The notes beneath the pieces are model-generated. The model searched no databases. It had not been told where the DNA came from and saw only the letters and a list, made by a program, of their open reading frames with translations. Shown here piece after piece: positions 1-7,156 of a stretch of 13,182 nucleotides of DNA. The DNA comes from Crocinitomicaceae bacterium (lineage in GTDB: Bacteria; Bacteroidota; Bacteroidia; Flavobacteriales_D; Crocinitomicaceae): positions 1 to 13,182 of the forward strand of contig JABSPC010000408.1 in NCBI GenBank assembly GCA_013215515.1, in the 5' to 3' direction. A program made the translations under genes and the position numbers. Position 1 is the stretch's first letter; every line of letters begins with the position of its first letter.

Positions 1-1
1 A

Positions 2-919
2 TCCAATGAAACTGGAAATTTCAGTTTAAACGCTGCTGGGTTAAACCCAAATTCGACCTATTATTTGGTAGTTGATGGTGACAACAACGGTGCCGGAATA
101 ACTTCAGCAGCCGAATGCACTTTCGACCTGATAATTTCTGGAGCTGGAATTGATCGTCCGGTTGCCATTGCGAGCATTACTGAAAGTAACGTAAATGCTT
201 GCTTAAACGAAGTTATCACCTTTATTTGTAACCTTACCGATTGTTCAGATACGAGCGCCTTTTTATGGTACATCAACGGTGCTCTCGCGGCCACTACTAC
301 AGACCCGATTTTTAACACATCAGATCTCGCCGATGGTGATATTGTGAGTGTCGAAACCGACTGTCATACTGCTTGCCCTGTCACTGTTCAGGCCACTAGC
401 CAAGTGATAAACGTTTATACCATTTCTCTGGACGCTGGAATTGACGTAACTGTTGCGCCAGGAACGACTTTCTTTCTAAACGGATCAACAACAGCGCCCG
501 TTTTCTATTGGGGACCTACTAATTTGGTAGGTAGCCCAAACATCTTAAACCCAGTCGTTACGCCTATCGAACAGACGACTTACTCATTCACTGCTGAGGA
601 AAATGGATGCGTACTTACCGATTATATTACGGCATTTATGATCTCAAGTATCGAAATTCCTAACACGTTTTCACCAAATGGGGACAACATAAATGATAAT
701 TGGGTCATAACTGGAATTGAACTTTACCCTAACAATCAAGTTTCCATTTTTACACGTTGGGGGCAAAAAGTGTATCAAACATCTAACTATTCATTGAATA
801 AACGATGGGACGGAACATCCAACACTGGCAACGCTATGGAGGGTATTTATTATTATATAATTGACCTGAATGACGGAAGTGATGAAGTATTAAAAGGAAC
901 CCTAACTATTCTTAGATGA
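2..919 (+). CDS. C-terminal part of a T9SS type B sorting-domain (CHU_C) surface protein, 5'-truncated by the window
   Basis: Seen: the frame is open from the first bases of the window, so the gene starts upstream; about 305 residues are present, ending in TGA at 917-919. A TTG at 65 is only an internal Leu codon. The fragment holds Cys-containing Ig-like stretches. One, at about nt 425-640, has the 'DAGxDVTVAPGTTFFLNG...YWGP...TTYSFTA..NGC' pattern of PKD/Ig-like repeats in Bacteroidota adhesins. The last ~88 residues (nt 650-916) begin IPNTFSPNGDNINDNW and contain RWGQKVYQ, WDG and GIYYYIIDL, the hallmark of the gliding motility-associated C-terminal domain (TIGR04131/CHU_C). Known: this is the type B sorting signal for export through the T9SS to the cell surface or medium. 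The following PorP/SprF gene overlaps it by 4 bp. What the missing N-terminal part does cannot be told; adhesin or filament-like surface protein is a guess. Confidence 0.9.
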   Translation, partial: SNETGNFSLNAAGLNPNSTYYLVVDGDNNGAGITSAAECTFDLIISGAGIDRPVAIASITESNVNACLNEVITFICNLTDCSDTSAFLWYINGALAATTTDPIFNTSDLADGDIVSVETDCHTACPVTVQATSQVINVYTISLDAGIDVTVAPGTTFFLNGSTTAPVFYWGPTNLVGSPNILNPVVTPIEQTTYSFTAEENGCVLTDYITAFMISSIEIPNTFSPNGDNINDNWVITGIELYPNNQVSIFTRWGQKVYQTSNYSLNKRWDGTSNTGNAMEGIYYYIIDLNDGSDEVLKGTLTILR

Positions 920-1845
920 TAAAAGGGAACTTATTAATGCTCTACCTCGTTCTTGCACAATTCAGTAATGCTCAGCAAGTTCCTCAATATACGCAATGGT
1001 TTTTGCACCAATTTTCTGTTAACCCTGCTCATGCTGGGATTAAACAATGTGTAGATATTCACTCACTCTATAGAATGCAATGGGTTGGAATCGATGGCGC
1101 TCCAGACAGTGGATTTCTTTCAGTTAGCATACCGCTTCAGGCCCGAAAAAGAAGAATATTCAGTGCTCGTCATGGAACTGGTTTTAAATTTGAAACCGAC
1201 AGAATTGGACAGTTCAGCACAAACCGAATAAACGCAGCATATGCTGCCCATTTTAACTTTAACAAAACAGATCGTTTGTCATTGGGTTTATATGCTGGCG
1301 TTATTCAAACGGGATACGATCCAAGTTCTTCAACAACAGTTGACCCTGACCCAGAGGTGATGCAGCAGGCGAATTTCCTTTCTCCAGATGCAACAATTGG
1401 GGCATGGTTCAATTCTGAAAATTACTTTGCCGGTTTAACACTCAAAAATTTGTTCAGAAGCAAGTGGACAGACATCGGAAATGATTCTCGTTATCGGGCT
1501 CATTTGGCCATTAGCGGTGGGTACCGGCTTAAAGTCAAAGAAAACATCACATTTTTACCCTCTATAATCCTTAGGATTCCTCCAAGAAACCCTGTTTCGG
1601 CAGATATCACTTTGTACGCTGATTACAAGAATATTTTCGGTTTAGGAATTGGTTATCGGTCTGGAGATGCCATAAATGCGATCTTAACTTTCAAAATCAA
1701 GGAGCAATTTTCGATTAGCTATTCCTACGATATTACGGTTACAGCAATCCAATCGGTGGCTAAAAACACACATGAACTCTCTCTTCGCTTTACCACGTGT
1801 AAACCAAACCGGTCAGGCCCTGCCAATTGTCCTTTGTTCGAATAG
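916..1845 (+). CDS. PorP/SprF family T9SS outer-membrane protein
   Basis: Seen: 309 aa with an N-terminal signal peptide (MIKGNLLMLYLVLAQFSNA, cleavage probably before QQ). The mature start, QVPQYTQWFLHQFSVNPAHAG, then YRMQWVGIDGAPDSGFLSVSIPL, matches the conserved opening of the PorP/SprF family (TIGR03519). Alternating hydrophobic/polar strands follow, as expected for an outer-membrane beta-barrel, and the protein ends with a NCPLFE tail like the CPxF ends common in the family. Length is typical (about 300-350 aa). The ATG sits inside the stop region of the upstream gene (ATGA, 916-919), so translation is probably coupled and no separate promoter is expected. Known: SprF-like proteins are needed to export and attach type B (CHU_C) cargo such as SprB. 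Inference: this one serves the protein encoded immediately upstream. Confidence 0.92.
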   Translation: MIKGNLLMLYLVLAQFSNAQQVPQYTQWFLHQFSVNPAHAGIKQCVDIHSLYRMQWVGIDGAPDSGFLSVSIPLQARKRRIFSARHGTGFKFETDRIGQFSTNRINAAYAAHFNFNKTDRLSLGLYAGVIQTGYDPSSSTTVDPDPEVMQQANFLSPDATIGAWFNSENYFAGLTLKNLFRSKWTDIGNDSRYRAHLAISGGYRLKVKENITFLPSIILRIPPRNPVSADITLYADYKNIFGLGIGYRSGDAINAILTFKIKEQFSISYSYDITVTAIQSVAKNTHELSLRFTTCKPNRSGPANCPLFE

Positions 1846-1861
1846 TTAAGTTTTACACTAG

Positions 1862-1881
1862 TTGTTAATTTCTTATCTTTA
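1862..1881 (+). promoter_or_regulatory. Possible Bacteroidota promoter for the first S8 protease
   Basis: TATCTTTA at 1874-1881 matches the Bacteroidota -7 element TAnnTTTG except at the last base and lies 23 bp before the ATG at 1905. A TTG at 1862-1864 is the only nearby -33-like triplet, but only 9 bp separate it from the -7 element, much less than the usual ~19-21. Call it a plausible -7 with no convincing -33. No terminator hairpin is seen between the PorP/SprF stop and this site, so readthrough from the upstream operon is also possible. Confidence 0.3.
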
Positions 1882-1904
1882 CGTGAACTCTGTTATTAAC
1901 TATT

Positions 1905-4900
1905 ATGATCAAACTATCTCATTCGGCACTTTTTGCCCTATTCATTAGTGCTGTCTGCTTCTCTTCTTTTTCACAGGACCACACTTTACTCCTTAAATCA
2001 GGAACATATTCCATCGAATCAGAATCAAACCTAGATTGGACTTCAGACGAATTAATCGACAACCATTTTTACAGAATAATTGTTTTTGATAAAATTCCAA
2101 GCGTAGAGTTGAAGGCTAAATTAGCAGAGGGTGGAATTCAATTGATGGATTACCTTCCAAGGAATGCGTTCTTCGCTTCTATATCTAATAGCGTTGATTG
2201 GACACTATTGGAAAATGCAATTGTTCTTCCAATTGAAAATAAATATAAGCTATCTCGTTTGCTTTCAATTAAAGAATATCCACATTGGACCCTTTTTGGA
2301 GACGATCAGATTGAGTTGATCGCTTCTTATTTTGAGGAACTTCCTTATGCTAATGCAGAGAAACAAATTATTTCTCTTGGCGGACAAATCGTAAGCACAA
2401 ATGCTGGTCAGCAGACTATAAATGTTCGTTTGAAATTAACAGATTTGAATTCATTGTATGCCTTGAATGCTTTTTACTATTTCGAAGTTTTACAATCAGA
2501 AGCATTGCCTGAAAACGGAAACGGTCGTACGAACCACAGAAGCAATACACTTTGGACAGAGTACAGCGGTGGACTTTCTTACAATGGAACGGGAATAACA
2601 GTTATGATGCAGGATGATGGAATTATCGGACCACACATCGATTACACCGGTCGGATTAATCAATCTAATTGTTCGGGATGTTCTACATCTGCTGGTGAAA
2701 CACATGGTGATCACGTTTCTGGAACAATCACTGGTGCGGGGAATTTAAATCCAGCACACAGAGGAATGGCGCATGGAGCTGATCTTTTAGTTTATGGGTC
2801 AAACAACAACAATTACAACAGCGTTCCGAACCTTTACGACAACAATGGGTTGACGATCACTTCTAAAAGTTATAGTAACGGGTGCAATGATGGATACACT
2901 TCATTGGCGAGTCAATTGGATGAACAAATTTATGATCGCCCGTCTTTAATGCATGTTTTTTCTGCAGGGAATAATGGTGCTTCAGCTTGTAGCCCAAACA
3001 ACTACGGAGCAGGAGCAACTTGGGGAAACATCACAGGTGGACACAAAATGGGTAAGAACCTATTGACAGTAGGAAACCTGTCAAAGTACGATGCCCTCTC
3101 TAACTCAAGTAGTCGAGGACCCGCTACAGACGGTAGAATCAAACCAGATATTTGCGCGGTTGGTTCTTCAGTAACATCAACTGGGCCAGATAACATTTAC
3201 TTTACTATTTCAGGAACTTCGATGTCTTGCCCTGGTATCGCCGGAACTCTCGCTCAATTGTACGAAGGGTACAAAGACTTAAATGGCGGAACAAATCCAG
3301 ATGCAGCATTAATTAAAGCAAGTGTTTTAAATACAGCTGAAGATTTAGGAAACCCTGGACCGGATTTCAAATTTGGATGGGGACGTATTAATGCGCGTCA
3401 AGCATTCGATTTGATTTCAAACAATCAATACATCTCAGGTTCAATTTCGCAAGGAGGAAATGACAACCATCAAATTGCTGTTCCGGCTGGGGTTTCGGAA
3501 TTGAGAATTATGGTTTATTGGACGGATAAAAAAGGGTCAACAAATGCAAACCCCGCTCTTGTAAACGATATCAATATGGTTGTAACAGATCCAGGATCAA
3601 CAACATTCGATCCATGGGTATTGGATCACACTCCTGCAAATGTTGCTTTAATAGCAGTTCGAGCAGTCGATAACTTAAATAATGTTGAACAAGTAACACT
3701 TGTAAACCCTGCTGCTGGGACTTACGATGTTGACTTAAATGGTTTCGCGATTCCTCAAGGACCACAAGACTATTATCTAGTCTATTATTTTGTTAGGGAT
3801 GAGATTACGGTAACACATCCAATTGGAGCTGAAGGAATACAAACCGCTGCGAATGCAATCGTTCGTTGGGATGCACCTGAAGGAACTACGGACTTCACTA
3901 TTGAATCTTCAACAGATGATGGTGCGACTTGGACCGTTGAAGGAACAGCTCTTGCTGACAGAAGGTATTATTCATGGACAACACCAAACGTTGTGACTGG
4001 GTTGGCTCGAGTAAGGGTTTCTAGAAATGCTGTTTCAGATGCAAGTGATGCTGTATTCTCATTAATTGATGTTCCAAACAACATAGAGTTTGCTTGGGCA
4101 TGTCCAGACTCATCTAATTTAACTTGGGACGCTGTTACAGGCGCTACTGGTTATGAAGTTAGTATGCTCGGCGTAAAGTATATGGATTCAATTGGAACAA
4201 CGGCCGCAACTAATTTTACAGTTCCTATCGGTTCAACCGTTAGCGGTTGGTTCAGTGTTCGCGCATTAGGCCCAGACAACGCAAGAGGAGAAAGAGCAGT
4301 TGCTGTTGAAAAAGGATTGGGTGAATTCAACTGTGCTTGGAGCCCACCAATTGCTGACTTTGAAATTGATTGTCCTTCCGCTGGAACCGGTCACTGTTTT
4401 GATATAACAGACCTGTCTTCGAATGCATCTCCAGGAACGACTTACACGTGGTATTTCCCAGGAGGAACACCTGCGACCTCAACTGATACGAACCCAATTG
4501 TTTGTTACGATAACTCTGGAGAGTATGATGTTGCAATGGTTGTAGATAACGGTATTGGAATAGATTCAATTTACAATACAAATGCTATTTACGTAGCTTA
4601 TACCCCTGGTCTTCCTTACTTTGAAGGGTTTGAAAATTACACAAGCTTCTTAAATATTGATCAATGGTCAACTACTAATCCAGATGGGAATCAAGCATTT
4701 TTGATTAATTCAGATGCTGCCTTATCAGGAACAAAAAGCGCAAGATTGTACAACCATTCTCAAAATGGACAGTTTGATGATGAGTTGATTTCTGGACCTA
4801 TTGACCTTTCTACTTTGTTATCTACGGATACTATGACTTTGTCTTTTCGATATTCATACAGAAAGAAACAAGCAGCAAACACTGAATGGTTAAGGGTCTA

Positions 4901-5429
4901 TATTACGAAAAGTTGTGAGGACAGTTGGGTACTGAGAAAAACCATTTTTGGTGATGCCCTTTCTCCACTCACAAGCAGCACGGCTTGGATTCCAAGTTCT
5001 GAATCAGATTGGACAACGGTTCATATGACCAATATTACAAACGGGTATTTTGTCGGTGATTTTAGATTCAAATTTAAGTTTGAAAGTGATGAAGGAAACA
5101 ACCTTTACTTAGACAACATCAACTTGTATCAAGGAGTACCTTCAAATGACATTATTTTAGAATTAAATGAAATGGAAATTTCAAACGCACTGTTGTATCC
5201 TAATCCGACAAATGGTGAATTGAATGTTGAATTTGATTTGAACAACGCACAAACTACTGAGTTGTCGATTTTAGATTTAACAGGAAAACAACTTAGCTCG
5301 TATTCTGTGATTGGTCAGTCTGGAAAAAATGTTGCGCTCATTGATGTGAACATACTCGCTTCTGGAGTCTATTTCTTGAAAATAGATGTTGAAGGTGTAA
5401 GTCACCAAATACGATTTGTTATTCAGTAA
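1905..5429 (+). CDS. T9SS-secreted subtilisin-like (S8) serine protease with PKD domain (paralog 1)
   Basis: Seen: 1174 aa. Signal peptide at residues 1-23/24. Propeptide-like region ~45-205, apparently two similar alpha/beta units, each with a 'LxxxGG' turn. S8 catalytic domain ~228-505 with the full set: Asp237 (MQDDG), His267 (THGDHVSG), oxyanion Asn356 (SAGNNG) and Ser439 (SGTSMSCPG). Then a beta-sandwich ~510-630, two FN3-like domains (~632-720, ~722-805), a PKD domain (~816-895, with TYTWYFPGGTP), a MAM/cleaved-adhesin-like jelly roll (~903-1078), and a type A sorting domain (~1095-1174: LLYPNPTNGELNV...LASGVYFLKI). Known: the tail directs T9SS export; S8 enzymes hydrolyse peptide bonds with Asp-His-Ser. 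Inference: an active exported protease, possibly cell-attached. Its 3' end overlaps the convergent PrcB-like gene by 11 bp. A paralog lies at 7157-10735. Substrate unknown. Confidence 0.95.
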   Translation: MIKLSHSALFALFISAVCFSSFSQDHTLLLKSGTYSIESESNLDWTSDELIDNHFYRIIVFDKIPSVELKAKLAEGGIQLMDYLPRNAFFASISNSVDWTLLENAIVLPIENKYKLSRLLSIKEYPHWTLFGDDQIELIASYFEELPYANAEKQIISLGGQIVSTNAGQQTINVRLKLTDLNSLYALNAFYYFEVLQSEALPENGNGRTNHRSNTLWTEYSGGLSYNGTGITVMMQDDGIIGPHIDYTGRINQSNCSGCSTSAGETHGDHVSGTITGAGNLNPAHRGMAHGADLLVYGSNNNNYNSVPNLYDNNGLTITSKSYSNGCNDGYTSLASQLDEQIYDRPSLMHVFSAGNNGASACSPNNYGAGATWGNITGGHKMGKNLLTVGNLSKYDALSNSSSRGPATDGRIKPDICAVGSSVTSTGPDNIYFTISGTSMSCPGIAGTLAQLYEGYKDLNGGTNPDAALIKASVLNTAEDLGNPGPDFKFGWGRINARQAFDLISNNQYISGSISQGGNDNHQIAVPAGVSELRIMVYWTDKKGSTNANPALVNDINMVVTDPGSTTFDPWVLDHTPANVALIAVRAVDNLNNVEQVTLVNPAAGTYDVDLNGFAIPQGPQDYYLVYYFVRDEITVTHPIGAEGIQTAANAIVRWDAPEGTTDFTIESSTDDGATWTVEGTALADRRYYSWTTPNVVTGLARVRVSRNAVSDASDAVFSLIDVPNNIEFAWACPDSSNLTWDAVTGATGYEVSMLGVKYMDSIGTTAATNFTVPIGSTVSGWFSVRALGPDNARGERAVAVEKGLGEFNCAWSPPIADFEIDCPSAGTGHCFDITDLSSNASPGTTYTWYFPGGTPATSTDTNPIVCYDNSGEYDVAMVVDNGIGIDSIYNTNAIYVAYTPGLPYFEGFENYTSFLNIDQWSTTNPDGNQAFLINSDAALSGTKSARLYNHSQNGQFDDELISGPIDLSTLLSTDTMTLSFRYSYRKKQAANTEWLRVYITKSCEDSWVLRKTIFGDALSPLTSSTAWIPSSESDWTTVHMTNITNGYFVGDFRFKFKFESDEGNNLYLDNINLYQGVPSNDIILELNEMEISNALLYPNPTNGELNVEFDLNNAQTTELSILDLTGKQLSSYSVIGQSGKNVALIDVNILASGVYFLKIDVEGVSHQIRFVIQ

Positions 5430-5901
5430 ACGAAATTGTCTTGTCGGTTTTGTCAATTAAAACAACGCAATAAGGCTGCGTCATTATTTCTATGGCATCG
5501 CCTTTGGGTTTTTTCTTTGCCATTACAACATACAATTTTTCTGAAAGTTCATTTATCTTTTTGACTTCTACCGTGTGACCTCCAGATCCTTTTATTCCGT
5601 CAAAATAGACTAAAACTGTGTTCTTCTTAAAGTCGATTGATTTCTCTGCCATAGACTGGTTAACAGAATTCATTTTTGTCCTCAGCGCATTCCAATCTTT
5701 TTCCGAATTAATAACAACTACTCCTTCTTCAATCTTCTCGGCTCCATTCCCATGAAGACTGTTGTTCGCAATTTCTTTAAAGGACGTTTCTATGACTTCT
5801 AAAGTGTCGGTAGGCCCTGTTTCCTCTACAACTTTACACGATTGGATTCCAATCATAGTTCCTAATGCTAATCCTAAATACAGTATGTGCTTCTTTTTCA
5901 T
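5419..5901 (-). CDS. Lipoprotein with PrcB-like C-terminal domain
   Basis: Seen: 160 aa. The N-terminus is a lipoprotein signal peptide: three lysines, a hydrophobic run, then the lipobox IQSC with Cys22 as lipidation site. Acidic residues soon after the Cys (KVVEE) resemble surface-export signals of Flavobacteriia lipoproteins, though this is weak. After a linker, residues ~93-148 show the pattern of the protease complex subunit PrcB C-terminal domain (PF14343): a VLVYFDG strand, GSGGHTVEV (105-113) and TQPYCVV (141-147). Known: PrcB of Treponema denticola is a lipoprotein accessory of the subtilisin-like dentilisin complex, while many PrcB-domain proteins are uncharacterised. Context: tail-to-tail overlap of 11 bp with an S8 protease gene and head-to-head with the OmpA lipoprotein gene. 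Inference: a possible accessory or inhibitor-like partner of the neighbouring proteases. The ATG at 5901 is chosen because the signal peptide starts there. Confidence 0.78.
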   Translation of the reverse strand: MKKKHILYLGLALGTMIGIQSCKVVEETGPTDTLEVIETSFKEIANNSLHGNGAEKIEEGVVVINSEKDWNALRTKMNSVNQSMAEKSIDFKKNTVLVYFDGIKGSGGHTVEVKKINELSEKLYVVMAKKKPKGDAIEIMTQPYCVVLIDKTDKTISFTE

Positions 5902-6017
5902 GGCGGTATGTTAAGTTAAAACTGGAAAGTTTATACAACTATCACTGTTTATAAAAACTAAATATAGTGCCAAAAATGAAACAAGGTTCTGCTCATCTTT
6001 GTTTAAAATCGATTTTT

Positions 6018-6983
6018 ATGAAATTATTCGGCTCTCTTATCATAATAGTGTTCTCCGTTTCGTCTTGTTTTGTTCCAGCAAAAAAGTATCAAGAACTGGT
6101 TGAAAAAGAAAAGATCTGTGCAGAAGAACTGGAAGCATATAAGACAACAGCCATGAATTTCCAGGCGTCATCTAAAGATTTCAAATCGAAATATGAAGTG
6201 GCGTCGAAACAACTCGAAAAGCTAATCGCTGATTCGTCATCTATTAGTCGCTACCATAACATTTTACAGGCTAAATACGACAAGCAAGTTGTAATTAACG
6301 AGGCTCTTGAAGCTACTTATGGGAAGCTACGAACCAGTGGAGCGGCTGACATCGCCAAATTGAATGCAGATTTAGAGGCAAAGCGAATTGACCTTCAGAA
6401 AAAGGAGGATGATTTAATTAAAATGAAGCAAGATCTTGAAGTTCAGCAAGGTAAAATAACGAAACAACGTGAAGAATTAGCGGCATTAAACTCAATGATT
6501 GAGAAGCAAGAAGCAGCTAGTAGAGCATTGAAAGATAAACTGACAGCAGCGCTTAAGAATTTCCAAAACAAAGGATTAACGGTTGAAGAACGCAATGGTA
6601 AAATTTATGTCAGCCTTGAAGCCAAATTGCTTTTTGCGTCTGGAAGTACATCCGTTGTAGCAGAAGGAAAAACGGCTCTAATTGAATTGGCAAAAGTGCT
6701 TCAAGAAGAAAAAAATCTTGAAATAATTGTTGAAGGACACACTGATACAGATAAAATGGCCGGAACGAAACATCCTGTCAACAACTGGGAGCTTTCTGTT
6801 CTAAGAGCAACATCTGTTATTTCAATCATGACTTCAAATTCTGAAATTGACCCAAAACAACTGATGGCAGGAGGGAGGTCTGAATTCCACCCCGTTGACG
6901 TAAACAATAAGGCGAAAAACCGTCGCATCGAAATTATCATTTCACCTAACTTGGACGACTTATACCAGTTGATTTCAGAATAG
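6018..6983 (+). CDS. OmpA-family lipoprotein with long coiled coil
   Basis: Seen: 321 aa from the ATG at 6018. Signal peptide with lipobox SVSSC (Cys17), then FVPAKKYQEL, common at the mature start of Bacteroidota OmpA lipoproteins. Residues ~20-185 are Lys/Glu/Gln-rich heptad-like sequence, a long coiled coil. The OmpA-like domain (~195-310) has LLFASGS, VEGHTDTD (238-245), WELSVLRATSV and NRRIEI. Asp243 and Arg263 align with the Asp and Arg that bind diaminopimelate in the OmpA family. Role: tether between an outer-membrane lipid anchor and peptidoglycan. Start choice: the frame is open further upstream to a GTG at 5967, but that would bury the signal peptide behind 17 polar residues, and CATCTTTG at 5994-6001 (one mismatch to the -7 element) would lie inside it. 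Divergent from the PrcB-like gene; monocistronic as far as visible. Confidence 0.9.
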   Translation: MKLFGSLIIIVFSVSSCFVPAKKYQELVEKEKICAEELEAYKTTAMNFQASSKDFKSKYEVASKQLEKLIADSSSISRYHNILQAKYDKQVVINEALEATYGKLRTSGAADIAKLNADLEAKRIDLQKKEDDLIKMKQDLEVQQGKITKQREELAALNSMIEKQEAASRALKDKLTAALKNFQNKGLTVEERNGKIYVSLEAKLLFASGSTSVVAEGKTALIELAKVLQEEKNLEIIVEGHTDTDKMAGTKHPVNNWELSVLRATSVISIMTSNSEIDPKQLMAGGRSEFHPVDVNNKAKNRRIEIIISPNLDDLYQLISE

Positions 6984-7112
6984 GCCTTTTTTTAGTTAGA
7001 GCTTAGAAAGCTTCATTTCAGTCAGTTTATATCAAAGTGTGATTCCAATTTTAACTTAGGTTTAATAGATCATTCTTCCGTATCTGTCAGCAAATATTGT
7101 ATTTTAATAGCG

Positions 7113-7129
7113 CGGCATTAAAAATGCCG
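7113..7129. repeat. Perfect 7-bp inverted repeat upstream of the second protease
   Basis: CGGCATT (7113-7119), loop AAA, AATGCCG (7123-7129): a perfect 7-bp stem with a 3-nt loop, GC-richer than its surroundings, 27 bp before the ATG at 7157. No T-run follows, so it is not a terminator. It could be a 5'-leader hairpin or an operator-like palindrome. No promoter element in 6984-7156 matched the Bacteroidota consensus well, so its position relative to the transcription start is unknown. Confidence 0.4.
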
Positions 7130-7156
7130 ACTGTACTTACTTTCAAACTAACTCAA

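Noticed and set aside
61..318. Minus-strand open frame opposite the type B cargo gene
   Set aside because: It has no recognisable domain and lies wholly opposite a well-supported coding region; the same applies to the other open frames inside the two proteases, the OmpA gene and uvrC.
5902..5966. Minus-strand promoter for the PrcB-like gene (TATATTTA, complement of 5959-5966)
   Set aside because: One mismatch to the -7 element but no -33 box at suitable spacing, and such AT-rich matches are expected by chance here.
5967..6017. GTG start extending the OmpA lipoprotein by 17 residues
   Set aside because: It would displace the lipoprotein signal peptide from the N-terminus; the ATG at 6018 gives a standard lipobox at Cys17.
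6983..7012. Possible terminator after the OmpA gene (AGGCCT with T-run, and AGCTT-AGA-AAGCT)
   Set aside because: The first palindrome has no loop and merges into the T-run; the second has only a 5-bp AT-rich stem and no T-run after it. Neither makes a convincing terminator.
7097..7156. TTG start extending the second S8 protease by 20 residues
   Set aside because: The added residues are not a signal peptide and would precede a complete one starting at the ATG at 7157; the region also contains the hairpin at 7113-7129.
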